From assembly GCF_003945595.2 (NCBI RefSeq), contig NW_024104898.1:2790001-2854000 (forward strand): a stretch of DNA of 64,000 nucleotides, in the 5' to 3' direction. Below are positions 1 through 14,012 of the stretch, in pieces. A program made the position numbers and the translations under genes. Origin of the DNA: Pipra filicauda (lineage: Eukaryota > Chordata > Aves > Passeriformes > Pipridae). The stretch's first letter is position 1, and each line of letters begins with the position of its first letter. The notes beneath the pieces are model-generated. The model ran no database searches, was not told the origin of the DNA, and saw only the letters and a program-made list of their open reading frames with translations.

Positions 1-3000
1 GAGCAATGCCTAAATAATTCATGAAATTGAATAAAAGAGTGCCTGTACAGGGCCAGCCAAAGGTATGACTAGCCAGCACCCTGTCATCAGTAGTGACCAA
101 GGTGCCAGACCAAGCAAATGGGGCAAACTGTTCTCAAAATTTCTAAAAATACTCACCAAAAAAACCTTTCCTAAATTTGAAATGAATGTAGGCTTCCTGA
201 ATTTGTCATACAGCTCCAGCATGAAATTGAGCAAGTGGCTTAGTTTTTCTCCGTACACAGCTTCTCCCTGTCTCTGGAGGAAGTTGGATACCCTTACAAA
301 GTGGTTAGGAGAATATAACCAGCAACACTGAAAGTATATTTGATAATACTGAAAAGATTGCTTGACAGTAAGCGGAAACTTAAGCTTCAGTTATATAGCA
401 TGGGGCATTTTTCACTTTAAATGGTGTGCAGTTCAGTGTAAAGCAGTTTGAGATAATCCAGTTGAACACACTACAGAAGCTTGGATTTCATGTGTCACCT
501 CTGCCACCATGGTCTCTTTTGGGCTACTAATTTTTTGTCTGTTTTTAAAAAATTCTTTTAAATGTGCAAATTTAGATCCACTAATTCAAGTAGCATCACA
601 ACCAGAACTCTGGTGGTAATTTAATACAGCAGAATTCAACTCAGGACAGTCTAGGCAAAGCTGTTAGTGTAAACGTCTGCAAAACGTAAAAATGAGTGTT
701 CTTCCTTAAATTAAATACGAGGTCCTGAAATCTTATAATTGAAAGTTGAGCTTCTGTAATCACACTGTTTATCTCAGATGCAGCTGACATATTCTAATAT
801 AGCCTGGGGAACTTGGAAATGAAGGAATAAGCAAGAAGCCAGGCCAGTGTTGCAGTCCAGATTTATGTTCTGAACTGGGAACTGGAGAAGATTGTAAATC
901 GAAGTCCCACAGTGTGTTGCAGAGGTCCCAAATTAATTAGCAAGGGAGTATGTTGATGAAATTGAATATATGGGTTTCATATCAGGGTGTTTGTAGTGCT
1001 AATGTGTTCTTAGTCATTGCTGAATTTGGCAGGAAGAAGATAGGGCATAACCAGCAGCTCTCTTGAGTCTGTGAAATCAAGTGTAGGAGATTTGCAGATG
1101 ACTTGCCTTTATGAAACAAGATGCGAGATTCAGACTTTGAGTTCCTGTGGAATATCAGTGCAGTCAGCATGCAGGTCTACAAATTAATTTCTTGATTAAA
1201 AGTCTTGGAGAAAACATGCTTCAACTTGGAATTCAGTTCTAGGAGAAGAAAAATTCAAATGTTAGGCTGTGCTTTTATGTGATCACCTGAAATCCCTTCA
1301 TTTTACTTCTGTTTTCAGTTGAACTACCACTGTTATTTGCTGTGAATCTTAAGGTATTAATGTTTACAGAAACCTTGGACAACTAATAGAAAGACAAGTG
1401 TTCCCTGAAGTTGACTTCTGGAATATCTAGTGCAGTCCATTTTTTTATTTAAATAAACATATAAAGCATCTTTTTTTTGTGCATCTAAGTAGTGTTTCTA
1501 GAGATAATTCAAGCCCATAGTATGAATAAAATCGATGGTTCCATTGTTCCTGTCCCATGTAGAAAAAAATTTCCTTTTTTCTTACATTTTTACCTGTGGT
1601 AAATATATTTCTTTTGTTGAAATTTATTTTATATATAGGTATAATAATGTGTCTGGTGTTACATCTGTCACTATGGTCTTACTATATGATGATGAGAATA
1701 AAATCTATCCTTCAGAAGAGTAATTCCTGAAGTTGTTTGCCTCAGAGATATTTTAATGTACAGACAATTAGGCAGCATTGAAATGTTACCTTACAGCATT
1801 TTAGATGAGGAAGAACAGTGGAAAGTCAGCCAGGGAGTATTACATGTTAGATTTACTGTCACTGTTTCCAAGCAAAATCCATTTCATAGGGAAAAATTTA
1901 CTCACCTTTTTTTTCCTAGATATATTTCTGCTTCTCCAGCAAGATCAGATTTAATGTTGGAGGTTCTCCTGACAAAAGCTACCATTTAATGTTCATATAT
2001 CGATGAATTTGCAGACTTCAATTAGAAACAGCCAATGCAGTGGATGACAGGTTTCTTTTCGTGAATACTGGAGTTGTTCTACCCTATATTTGAAGGGATA
2101 CACACAGGAAAATCTAATTCTCTGTTTTTCATCTGCATTTCTATTTGCTGTTGGTTTGAGTCTCTCAGGTATTAGCTGTTCAGCTCTGTGAGAAAGAAAT
2201 AACTCCTCTTTTTTTTTTTCCCCTCCAAACACAAGGGGTTTGGTTTTATTATGTATACAGAATAGCTGAAACCATTGTAAAGCAAGATGGCTGGGTTGGG
2301 AGATAATTTTTTTTTTCCATGCGTAACTGAGTTGACCGCTGTAGTCAACAGAAGTGAGTATTTCAAGAGAGCGGTTTAGGTCCTGTGTATAGCAGTAGTT
2401 TTTTTCCTCGTGTAAGCACTCTGAATCTTCTTCCAGAGATGTCTATTTCTGTCCATTCAAACTTGTGCCAAAATTAAATTAGACATTGTTGGTACCACTC
2501 CTTTGTCTATTAGGAAACTGCACTACTGGTTATTCTCACAGATTTATACAGCAGAATTTACCAAAGATGAAAATACGTGTCTTGTTTCTGCAACTATGTC
2601 TCTTTTTCTCCTATTTAACTTAAAATTTATCTTTCAAATTTGATAATGTGCTGAACTGATTCTGTGGAAGATAGCAGGTGGTGCCACTTCACATTTCTTT
2701 TTTTTTTTTTCTTCCTTTTTCTTCTTCCCACTGAAGACAGTAGTAGTAGTTTCTGTTTTGGAAAAAATTCTGTAACAGTCCCCAGTCATATGGAAGATGA
2801 GCATTTCTATTGTCTTTGTGTTATGGGTCAGAAAGAGGATAAAGGGCAGGGATTTTGTTGATTGTTTGAGATGGACATTATGGATTAGTTACCAAGTTGC
2901 TTCTGTTAAATAGATAATCAAATTTGCCATAGCAGTAATTAGTCTAAAATGTATATACATAGCAAGAGACTCTTCAGAGTGTCTTTACAGCAAGAAGGAA

Positions 3001-5308
3001 GCTTTTTCCCTAGTGAAGATGATTAGAATAGAAATCAGTGTGCAGGGAAGGAAGTTTTTGGAAAATGCAGCCTAATGGAACACCTCCCTCTGCTGGTAGA
3101 CATTACGTTGTTTAGTCTGCTCTGTCACGCACTGGGCTGGAAACTTCCTGGTGAGGAACGCCTCTCAGACTGCTACTGAAGAGCTAGTAGAACTTCTTTA
3201 AAAGATAATTGAATTGTGTATGTGGTTGCCTGCCACTGCAGCTCTGAATATGATGGGGGAGGGTTGGGCTGCTTGACCCACTTTATTCTGAGTTTGTCAA
3301 TTAATTATTGTTTTCTCCCACCCTCCCCTCTTGCTGCTGGGATCCAGTTGCATTTTGCCATTTTTACTGGGCTGTAAGGATAGGCTCTGTGGATGTTGGT
3401 ACTTTAAGCAGGTAATCAGAACAGCATGCATGAAACAGCTAATAGCTTCTAGCAATCATTTGGCTCTTTCTGAAAATTTAATTAATCTTTTAGTTTATTC
3501 ATATTTAGCTGTTTGATCTGAATTTTACGTGCCAGTCCTCAGTTAGTTTCCAAAGTAATTTCTGTAATTACTTGAAACTTGTACTTGAAACACAGTTAGC
3601 CACCCCAACTGCAAGAGAAAGTTTGTTGTTAACTGTTTATTTTGTAGTGTATTAATGCCAAGAAACAGATAATTTTTAAGATTTTTTTCTGTACTTTTCA
3701 GGGATGGGTTCAATCTATCAATCAATGGCCTGTGAGCCCCCTTAGAGACTGTAGAATTGTTATTTCTAGCTCTGTTTAGGCATAACACAGGAATGCTTGA
3801 AAGAATGCTTTCAAATGCTTCTTGAAGGCATATTTTAGTTCCTTGCTTTTCTTCGCCATTAAACTTCAGGAATTGTATTAAACTGGCTGAATGTGTGAGA
3901 ATAACATTTTTCATCCTTGTTTTTCTTTCTGTTTAGTAAGCATTTTATAGTGACTTTTTCTGTTCTTTCACAGCATAGTGAAAACTGCTCTTATCCCAGC
4001 TGTCTAGGCTGAACACTCAAAACAGTTTTTACTTTTTTTGTATGTCATTAATAGTAGAACCTGTGAAACCTTTTAAATCTTCTCGAAGGCTCTAGATGAG
4101 AAGCAAAAAAGCTGGGGCCCTTCCATGACTAGAAGTCCTAATTCCATGACCGTGATGCTGGTAAACTCATAAGAACAAAACTTTGAACGTGGAGGACTGG
4201 CTACAAAAGCTACTTTTATGTGCAGGATCCCAACGTTACCAGCATTTAATAAATGTTCAAAGTCAGCCCATCAGTGATCTGATTTGCAGTTTTATGCTTT
4301 GCTACTGAAGATTCCCATTTAAAGGATTCCACATCTATTATGCTGAATAACAACCATTTACAAGCCAGGGCTCTGGAAACACCACCAGTGAAAGGCTACT
4401 TTAACTTACAAGTGGGAGCACAAGAAGTCAGACCACATCAAATCACAAATCATGGATATGATATGTGCCTCTTTCTTATTGCACTTTGTCTTATTATGGA
4501 AATAAAGACATAGACAAGAGTAGGTGTTTTAGGCGATTTCAGCAATGATCCTCAAGAAGGATCATTTCATCATCATAAGAGATGCTTTAAGTTCACATGT
4601 GTTTGCTATATAAAAATAAGTGAATTAAGGAGAAGTGTATGTATCTGTCGTTTCCACTGGGGGGACAGGAATGTATCATTCTGAGGAGAGAAGTTTTTCC
4701 ATTCCTTTTCCTCTTCTACACTTTCCTGATTTCTTTGCATTAAAAGAAGCATCAATATTTAAATAGTCAGCATTTTTAAGAAAAAAAATTTAAAAATCCA
4801 TGAATTTCAGATATTAACTCAATAGATGACTTATTTTTGCAGCAATTTTGTACTGATTTCAAATGCTGAGATGCGTTCCAACTATTTTCTTTGGGACTAA
4901 TTGGCTAATAATAACAATGGATGCTGTCATTGACTTGAATTCAACATATCTAATGCCTTCTTCTAGAAGACAATTTTAATAAGAAATAAAGACATTTTTA
5001 TTAACTCAAAACTCCAGCATGTTTTGTTGCTCACAGGCCTAAGCAATGTTTATTTTATGTAGGCATTTATTTGAAGTCTGCGCATAATCATGTTTTTGTT
5101 CCTAAAGGACTGGAAAAGAAATAAATATTTAAAGTTTGCTGAAAATAAGCATGGTATGCTTAAGTTTGGGCTTGGTTTCTGAGCCATGGTGTTCCATAGT
5201 CAAAATGTAATGTAACATGGTAGTTTGCAGTGAGACTTTGCAGTGTTTGAACTTTTTGATTCATAAACTTAGATAAACTTTTCTTTCCTTGTTCCTTGAA
5301 CTCCTGCC

Positions 5309-5346
5309 TTTTTTTTTTTTTTTCATTTTTTTTTTTTTTTTGGCAG
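5309..5346. repeat. Double T homopolymer tract ending in an acceptor-like GGCAG
   Basis: Two runs of 15 to 16 T, separated by CA, end in TTTGGCAG followed by GT. On the plus strand this resembles a strong 3' splice site with a long pyrimidine tract. On the minus strand it reads as A tracts. I see no exon after it, so it is probably a simple repeat with decoy potential. Confidence 0.75.
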
Positions 5347-8300
5347 GTCAAACACTACTCTTCTGCATTTCTATATGATTATAGAATAGGATGGAGGGGA
5401 TGGTAAATGGGAGACTATAGCTATTCCCTTAAGCTTCTGGACTCCTTTGGAAAGTTAGTAAACTGTGGAGCTTGAAGCTAAGGCACAAAGGTATCAGATG
5501 AGATTTCAGTGAGCTTTCTCATTTTTGTGATTAAAATTACCTCAGGTTTTTTCATATTATTGCAGATTATTGAAGTCACAAACTGCTTACATAAACTCCA
5601 CCCATTGCAAAGTTGTTGCCCCAACAACTGAGGACTGTCAGACTTGGAGTTTCCTCTCCATACTTTTCTCTAGCTACTGCATGTGAAAGGCAGATATTTA
5701 TTACAAGAAGAAGCATCAGATTGCAGTAAGGTTGAGAGGAGTGGGAAGATCATCACCCCTTATACTTCACCTCACCATTCATTGCTTTGGTGGTAAAACC
5801 GAAACAATGGTAAAATACTAAATCATCCTCACAGACACACATTTCAAAGGGTTTGGTTGGCTCTGGGGAAATGAGGCCAGGAAATGAGTGCCTGCTCTCC
5901 CTTCTCTTCCAGAACAGTCTTCACCTCTTCCTCTGGGATATTCAGAGGAGATTGGGGAAAAGAATCTGATAAATGAGTAATTCTGAGGGATGTTCTGAGA
6001 GTTTCAGTCTTGGTAGTTATTAAGGTGCCTTAACTGGAGATTAGGGAGAGGGAACTGATCGGTGGGTTACTGCTAGAAAGGTTTCATTTACTGTAGAGGC
6101 CTTTTATCCCTTGAGAAAATCCTGAGGATTTATGGTGTATTCAAATATTGGGGAATACTTGAACCATAAATGTGACTATTATTGACAGAAAATGTGGCAA
6201 ACGTTCACTTTAATTGAAACCACATAAATTAGATTGGAGGAATTAATTAAAAAGTTATAGACATCTGTTTTGAAATTGGAGGGTTCTCTCTAGGTATTGG
6301 AAAGGGCATGATAAGGCAACTTGAAAGATAGCTCCAGTACAAGAAAAGCTAATTGAAACATTTCTTTTATTAAAACAATAGTTCCTATGTGCCTCCTGAA
6401 TGAAGTGTCCAGAATAATATCAGTGGTAATTAAACTGTATTTCTGTCAGTTAACAATCCCATTTTCAAGATGTCTGATTTATTACAAACACACCTTGAGA
6501 AGTTTATTTCATTAGTTTACTTCGTAGAACTCACTGCTGTTGCAGAGTTTGAGTTCATTGATCAGCTTCTTCTAAGCAGAATGAATGCCTCTCCCTCTTT
6601 AGGAGCATAGATTTTGATGTATCATCACTGAATTTAGCTTGCAATGGGAAATTTAGTAATCTGTTTAGTTTCATAAAGGGATACTAGTACTGAAAGAATT
6701 CTAATGATAAAGATACAAAAGTTTAGGGGAACAACACAGCTCCATTTTTAGTAGGTTTTGTGCTGCTCTTAGTCAATTTTAAGCTTACACTTTTGAGTAT
6801 TTTCTAGAATTATCTGTTGTAAAATGCTCATGTCGCACGTTTTCCAAGTAGTCTTTGAGAATGAATTCTATAGGTTGCAGCTGCTTAGATGTTTCCCCCA
6901 GGTACTTTTTTAAAATTTTCCTATATTTAATTCCATTATATTACCACTGTTGTATTACCCCCAGACCATGTTAAATGTTTGTTCTTCTTAAGTTCCAAAT
7001 GGATCCTTCAAATGGCTGCAGCATTTTACTTTTCCTGGCGGTTAAGTGTCAGAGTTTCTTGTCTTGTTTCTTGGAGTTGGTAAAATTGTTGTCATTGCCA
7101 TCTTTTCAGTGGCAGCGTGTAAGAGTCCTTGGCAAGCTGCCCACTCGGTGTCTTACTAGTAGTCTGTTTTGATACATGTCCTTCCTAATGAATACCCACT
7201 GTACATGTCATGAAAAATAAAATATTTCTTGCAATCACAATGGAGTGGTGGCTTTGTCTAGTTATTTAAATTTCATAATTTCCCTTTGTATTAGACTATT
7301 ACCAATGTCATTTGATACAGATTCAAGAATCCATACAGTCTCAATTCACTGGGTATTAAATTGTCTTCATTTTCTAGTTTTACCAGATGCAGGTGCTGTA
7401 TAGATAGCCCTTCACTGGTTTTAGGTTTTGCAGTGCAATAGTGCCTTCATGTACTGTTTTCTCACTGTATGGCTCTGTAATGAATTAAAAGTATGAATGC
7501 TGAGGACCCGAAGGATTCTGTTAGAGGAAATTTTAGGTGGATTGTTAATATAGAAGTTTACTCCTCATAGCTTCAGCACTTTAGATCCTGTGATGACAAT
7601 CAATAATATTTATTCTTTTTTATGTTGCTGAGTTTTACAGAATAAAAAAATTTTACTTGAAATAATGTAAACTTGCTACTTTAAGTAGCAATGGGAAATG
7701 TGACATAAGGGTGCAGAAGTTTTCAGTGACCTTGTTCCTGGTCTGTACTGAAATAGATACAGTAAGCAAATTGTTATTATCAGGCAGAGCAAGGAGTGTT
7801 TGTTCTTTGGGGAGGCTGCTCTCAGGGGATACTTTCTAGATGATAATGAAATTCCTTTTTCATCAATTTAGGATTTCACAACTGCTTTGGAAATAGTGGG
7901 ATCATATGCTGTAAAAATGGCAAAGCCTGGTTAATACAGTTACTGTAGATTCTTTTATACAAAACTGCATTTTCCTTCCTTAAAAAGGTGTGCATATATA
8001 TTAATGACCCCAATCTTAAGTTGAAGGTCATCTGTAACATTGTTATGATTGTTGTCTTGCTATTATTGTTGTCTTTGTTTATTAGTTATTCATGAATTTT
8101 CTTGCTAAATAGTAGGCAGAATCTGGTAGTCAATATCTAGCTTTCTGTGTAGCTTTCAGGATGAATCATTTTATCGAGCCAAGAGAAAGAAGGACTGTTA
8201 TGGAATGTCATCTTTAAGCAAAGAGTGTCTTTTTTTGAGAGAAAAACTGCTCAGAACACAATGTTAACAGAGACTTCCTGGGGAGAGGCCTCCACCCCCA

Positions 8301-11300
8301 AAAAAACCCAAAACAAACAAAAACCTCCACAACATAACACCAAACTAAACCCCCAAAATATTTATACATCCCAGTAATTTTACAAATAAGGTGGTCTTAT
8401 GTAACTTGATCCTAATTCCGGAGTGATAAATACATGTAGTTGCAGGTACATTCTCTCACTGTCTGTTTACTACCCTTGCAGATGCATCTTTTTAATTTTG
8501 CCCTTTTTTTAGGACTTTCCTGCTTATTTGGAAAGAAAATAAAATATAAATGTAAAACTCAGTATATGCGACATGGAAAACTCAATATTATTTGAAACTC
8601 TTATTAATACTGTCTTGCCATTTTAAAAAGTATAGCAATCATAAAGGATAACTAAACATAAAAGAACTCACTTCAGCTTTTCTTCATGAAGAACAAAAGC
8701 TAAAAGAAAAAAAAAAGAAAATGTTTTATTTATGAATAAAACCCCTAAGAGCTGAATGGCTTTCCTGTACCACATGTGCTTGTAATTCTAAATAAAGTTC
8801 GGTCTTATGGAAAATCACCTTTCTAATATTTTTGCTGCTTGTTAATTCTCTCTGTACTTTGCACTTAACTCTGAAAGCGATGAGATCTGCTGATAGCTCA
8901 TATATAAGAATATACTGCAATTGTTATTTTGTACTCTCCAGTCTAATATATTTTATTTATATATTTATAAATATAATTTAGTAGAATTAGTACATACCTC
9001 TGATTCCTTTTTATGACTTTGTTTGGCATCTTCTAATGGCAGTGCTTGTGCATGTTTTGCAGTGCATACCTCTAATAGCAGGATGTCTGTGATCATCTGC
9101 AATTGGGCTAATGCATCTTTCTGTCTGTGTGTTATTTAAAAAGAAAAAAACTAAAACTTCTCTTCCCAAGACGAGTGTTATTGCCAGTCCATTATTGGAG
9201 CTTTAGATTGCATTCAAGTACTTACTGAAAGTGAAGGTTTTATCCATTTCACCTTAATTTATTATGCAAAAAGTAGTTATGTATGAATGACACTTGAAAT
9301 ACCTTCAGTAAGCTATGAACCAGAAGTCAGTGAAGAGTCCTCAATAAATAAATAAAATCTTCAGGACTTTCAGTACTATTCCATGGTCATGTATGAGCAG
9401 TTTTTCCAGACACATGATGGAAAAAAAAAATAAAGTGATGCAATAACTTAAAGATTTCACAATAGCGGTTTCAATGTCATAACATTTGTATTACTTCCCA
9501 AAGAGTATCCTCAAAATGCTGTTTCTCTTAAGTGTGGAACTGTTTTCTGAGTAGACTTGAGTAAGGTAAAGTCTGTTGTGTACATTGGGATACTCATGGA
9601 CTAGTAGACATTTGATGTTATGCTAACATTCATTTTTGCTCTGTAAAAGAACAAGGTGCTCCAGTAATAGAAAATGTGCAGATTGCAAATCTAATGCAGT
9701 GTAAGAAGCAAGCACTCTCCAAATAACCTTTTTGCTAGTTCACACTGCTAAGTTATGGGAACTGTAGGACCAAAGAATAAAGAAGTGTGTAATATCGCCT
9801 ATCAGTCAAAATAATTACTTTAAAGACTCTAATTTTCTCCTCTCTGTTTACTCTGACACTTCTTCCAACATCTATAATTTATTTGAATGAACCCATTTCT
9901 TATTAATGAAAACATCTGTTATAGGCTAGAGAATAGGAAGTGTTTGTAACTTAGACCCTTAAAATAACTCAAAAGGAGAGCTTAAGACTCTTTGGGAATT
10001 TCAGAGATGCTATAATGTCTTATACCATAGCATGAGGGCAAATGAGGAAACTCTTTGACTTAGTATTAATTTCATGTAATGCTTTGTCATGCCTGTCTTT
10101 TTCAAAAGAAAATGCTTTATGACATGCTGATACAGTTCATATTTGCCTTCACCTCAAGTTTCAACTGACCGTAGTCATGGAAGTTACCAGAAGCCGAAGA
10201 GTCGTTTCTTGCTTGATCACAGAGTCCTTAGAGTTAAGCAAAAGTTGAGGACTCAAGATTTTCTTAGGTATTTTGTTGGACATTGATGGCTAAAGTAAGC
10301 TAAGTACTGTAATGGGGATTGTCTGATTTTTTTGTGTCACAGAATCAGGTATTTTAGGTGATGGAAGTGGTTGGATGTTGTAGATATTTGTTTGATCTTG
10401 AGGTAATGGGTGAAGTGAACATGCTGGGGCTCTTTCTGATTGATCACCCTAACCTGGTCACAGTAAATGGACAAATGAACCGGCAAGTTTAGTGCTGTGC
10501 GGAAGATGCTGGTTTTATGGGTTAGAATCGGAAGCTGTAAAGGCAATGGCCTTCATTATCAATGTTATTTTATTAATACAAATGGGCAAAAGATTATCCT
10601 GCAAAAGAATTTCTCACCTGAAATATGGAAACAAATGCGGCTTCTTGCCTTTCTTTTAGTCTAAGCTATTTCAATTTATTGTATATATAGAATATGAAAT
10701 ATTTGCATCGCGTCAGTATATGCACATAGTCATTGTTTTGTTTACAAAGAAATCCTAAGCAACAAAACAAAAATTACACTACTGACATCCAGTGCATAAG
10801 ATTTTCTGCTCTTGCTCAGCTTGTTGAGATGCTGGGTGCAACCCTTAAACTCAACAAAGAAAAAGGATTATGGAACTAGAAGACTGACAGTGTTGCTACT
10901 TACTACTAGCAGCTTCTCTGACATCCAGTAATAGTTTACTGAATGCATTTCATGCATTTTATTGATAGATCTTTCCTTCTGTTATTCCCCCATGCAGGAC
11001 ATGGCTAATTTTCGTGTCTTATTTTGAGGCTGACTCCCCCATAAAACTAACAACAGGATATCTTGCACTTTAACAAAAAAATCCATCACAATGACCAAAA
11101 AAAACCGACAAAAAACCCCCCAAACCTGAAGGCACTTTGGAAATGGAGACAGTGTTGAGAAGAAAGAGAAAACATCTTTTCTGACAAATGGAGAAAGTTT
11201 GCTTCCACTAAACCTGTGTAGCAACTGAAGTTTCTGTCAAAAGTTGCAAAGATGTGTTTCATTAACTGGGAAAGGGTGATGCAGATTTGATGGATTTTTG

Positions 11301-12388
11301 GTCCGTCTTGTGCATTTTTGCATAGAATTTGCTAGCAGATTGGAAGTCCAGTAAAAATGAAGGAAAAACATTATTTAAATTAAAGTGTTTTGCATGCCTC
11401 TCCAATTAAATAGGAACTTTTGGAAATGTTGATTAATGTCTTGCCAACTCTTGTTCTGTTTTTTTCGTATTAAGATTATTAGGAGAGGTCATTGTTCTGT
11501 CAACAGAACTACGTTCTGATTTTAATCAGAATAAAGCTTACCTTTCAAAACTTGCCAGGGTTTTGCCTGTATCGTGTGTGTATTTTTGTTTTGTTTTATT
11601 TGTTAAGCAGTTAAGGCTTAACTGGATTTATTCAGACACAACTCTCCTGTAACTGTTGCCAGCTTTTATTGTGCTTGTGGGGAGAGCAAGGTGATCTGCA
11701 AGTTATTTGTGCTAAGGAGAGTCCTGCTTGACAGAAGCCAAATGCCCTTCAGAATACACAGAACAAATATAATGCAGCTCATATAACCTCTGTGCTGTGT
11801 TGCTGTTGGCACCCCATTACTAAAGCAGCTGTTAATGATTTGCTGTAGTTTGAGTGGGACAGCTTCAGTCACAGTTCATGTGTTTCAGGGCACTTGGGAT
11901 CATCAGTCTCAACACTTTCCTCAAGTAATCTCGTCTGTGGTGGAAATGTGGGGTGGAAACGTGGTTAAAAAGGGGGACAGGACATATTCTCGGGTTCCAC
12001 ACAACTGAACAGGCTAAGACTTTTCTGAAAGTTAATTGATTTGCAGTCTGAGTAAATGTTGTTCTGAACACGAAGTCGTGGGTTCGTGGAGGCAAAGAGC
12101 ATTTCACAGCCATGGTGGATTTGCTGCTGTGTGACAGCTCTGAACTCCTACAACTGCTGCAGCTGCCTGACTGTGGCTGGTGCAGAATCCCAAGTGCTTG
12201 AAGCTTTCTTGATTGCACAAACATACAAATAATATCCATGAGCCAAATTTGGGTGAAATTTTGTTGAAAACTAGCGAGCCCCGAGTAGGACATCTTTCTG
12301 GGTCCAGTAACTTGTCCCTGACAAAAAGCATCCCACTGATTTTTCAGAACTGGATTGTGAAGGTGGATGATTTCCTGCCTGCCACTTG

Positions 12389-12430
12389 CTTCCTCCTCCT
12401 CCTATTTCTTCTTCTCCTTCTCCACCTCCC
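12389..12430. repeat. Polypyrimidine (CTT/CCT-rich) tract
   Basis: About 40 bases are almost entirely C and T on the plus strand, with TCC and TTC triplet periodicity and two A interruptions. It is low-complexity intronic sequence. Confidence 0.8.
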
Positions 12431-13754
12431 TGACTTTGAGTTTCTTCCTCTCCAATCTGGACTTCTGGCTGACTCTTCCACAGCAGAAATTATAGCTTAT
12501 TTTTTCTGGCAAATCGCTTAAATCCTAAATCAACATTTAGGGACTGTTTGACTGCAATGCTTCCCAATCCCAGTGAGTCATGTTGGCAACCTGTGTTTCT
12601 AACACATCATCATCTGCAAATATTTATAGACTGCTCTGTTTTTCTCTCTGCCATGATATAATAATGAGCAATCAAATACTGATTGATTTATTTATTTGGG
12701 TATTGAATAAGTTCTACCTTTATATGTCATTTACAAAAAAAGTATCTTGGAATACCAAGAGGTGATGCACTTCTTTACAAGGAAGAGATGCCTTTGCATT
12801 GGGAGAAAACTGGATGTTAAACAAACCAAAATCCGCTTGGCTGAGAGGGCTGCTCTCCAGAGGCAGAGTGTGCCTGACTGAAATCCAGTAGTGTAGGTGG
12901 TAGGAACTGAGACTTATGCTATGATCAATCAGGTATGAAGACTGTGGGTTTGAGAAAAAGCTTTCAGTGGGGGATTTGCACTTGAAAATATTTCCCCTCA
13001 AACCTGAATCCAACTTTGGAGGCAAGGTAGGCCTGAGCATGGTATCTATCAAAGGCATCGAATTTGGACTATGGGGGCAATTTGGAGACAACTGTGACTT
13101 AGCACTTACTGACCAACAGAAAAAAAGGAAAACTTTGAAGCCAAATCATTTATACATTGCTTTAATGTATTTTAGTGGTTTGTTTTCTATACCTGATTCT
13201 CTGCTCATAGATCAATGAACAGCTTTTAATACTGTTAATGTTGGAGTGAGTGAAGGAAGGAGGAAACACCCCAACACACGTGTCACAGACACACATTACC
13301 CCCAAATCCCCATCAAACCAATGATGCAAAGGCATTCGCTCACCAGCTCCCCCATGCTAACCTGGAACTATAGCTGTCTACACTGGCTTCGCCAGAACTG
13401 TTACTGGTGGGATTTTATGTAATGGCAGTGAGAAGTGTAACATTTCCTTAGTGCTGTGTTACATGCCTTGGTTCTTCCTTCATTGGATTTTTGCTCCTTT
13501 GTGCTTCTGTACATGCTTTGTGTGAATCTTTTTAAAAATGATACTGTGTGCTGTGGTAACTTTGAGTACTTTTGAAAGGCTGGGGAAACAAGACGTTTGT
13601 GTAGTTCTGAAGCTGTTTTCTTCAGCAAGTAACTTCTAAGCTGGTTTATATCTGAAGTAAAAACTTAAAGGCTGCCCTTCGTGTTGTATGAGATATACAA
13701 ATTATCAGAATGATTATACCTCTGGCAGTGTTTTGGGGTTACTTTTGTTATGTT

Positions 13755-13763
13755 GGGGGGGGG
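13755..13763 (+). promoter_or_regulatory. G9 run upstream of exon 3, possible intronic splicing enhancer
   Basis: Nine consecutive G lie seventy bases before the exon 3 acceptor. G runs near splice sites are established binding sites for hnRNP H/F. The exon 3 acceptor has only a modest pyrimidine tract, so help from this run is plausible but inferred. Confidence 0.3.
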
Positions 13764-13832
13764 TTCTTTCCCGTAAAATTTGATGATTAGATTGAGCAAG
13801 TGGGATGACATATGAAATCTTGGTTTTGATAG

Positions 13833-14012
13833 ATTTCCAGAAGAAACAGCCAGACGATGACTCTACTCCCAGCACAAGCAACAACCAGTCAGATTTGTTC
13901 TCTGGAGAAACGAACAGTGACAACAGCAATACCTCTCTAACCACGCAGGCCGCTAATTCCAACCAGCAGCTTTTGACAGAACTGAATGTAACTTCACCGA
14001 GCAAAGAGGAAT
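13833..14012 (+). CDS. ZFAND3: ZFAND3 coding exon 3 (acidic Ser/Thr/Asn-rich linker)
   Basis: This internal exon encodes residues from DFQKKQPDDDS to LNVTSPSKEE, which I recognise as the segment after the A20-type finger of ZFAND3, a zinc finger protein reported to act in the nucleus in transcriptional control. It begins in phase 1: the first two bases complete an Asp codon begun in the previous exon, outside the window. It ends in phase 1, with a single T that pairs with the next exon to make Cys. The acceptor is TTTTGATAG and the donor is AAT followed by GTAAGT. The exon is 180 nt, so it is divisible by three. The encoded part (about residues 38-97) is rich in Asp, Ser, Thr and Asn, has no predicted fold, and ends in the conserved ELNVTSPSKEE motif. 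Compared with the human protein as I remember it, the middle (SLTTQAANSNQQ) has diverged and is one residue shorter. Reading through the donor would end the protein at 14035. Confidence 0.96.

Larger units (their letters stand above)
1..13832 (+). other. ZFAND3: Intron of ZFAND3 before coding exon 3 (5' end outside window)
   Basis: I see no exon here in the gene's sense direction. I looked for the preceding ZFAND3 exon (motif SSKTMNLCSKCFA) and did not find it, so it must lie upstream. The stretch is AT-rich, with several T or A homopolymer tracts (about 2209-2221, 2698-2712, 5309-5341), A/C-rich low-complexity sequence at 8293-8360 and 11095-11125, and a pyrimidine-rich run at 12389-12430. 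A run of nine G lies at 13755-13763, seventy bases before exon 3. Short open frames on both strands (for example a 142-codon minus frame at 11865-12293 and a 123-codon minus frame at 3543-3914) have no recognisable family and no clear splice context. I treat them as chance. Confidence 0.9.

Noticed and set aside
3543..3914. A 123-codon minus-strand open frame
   Set aside because: Leu/Asn/Ser/Lys-rich composition expected of AT-rich random sequence, with no recognisable domain.
11865..12293. A 142-codon minus-strand open frame (and a 102-codon plus-strand frame at 12213-12521)
   Set aside because: No family motif, overlapping open frames on both strands in a locally GC-richer patch, and no convincing splice or start context. 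Best explained by chance.
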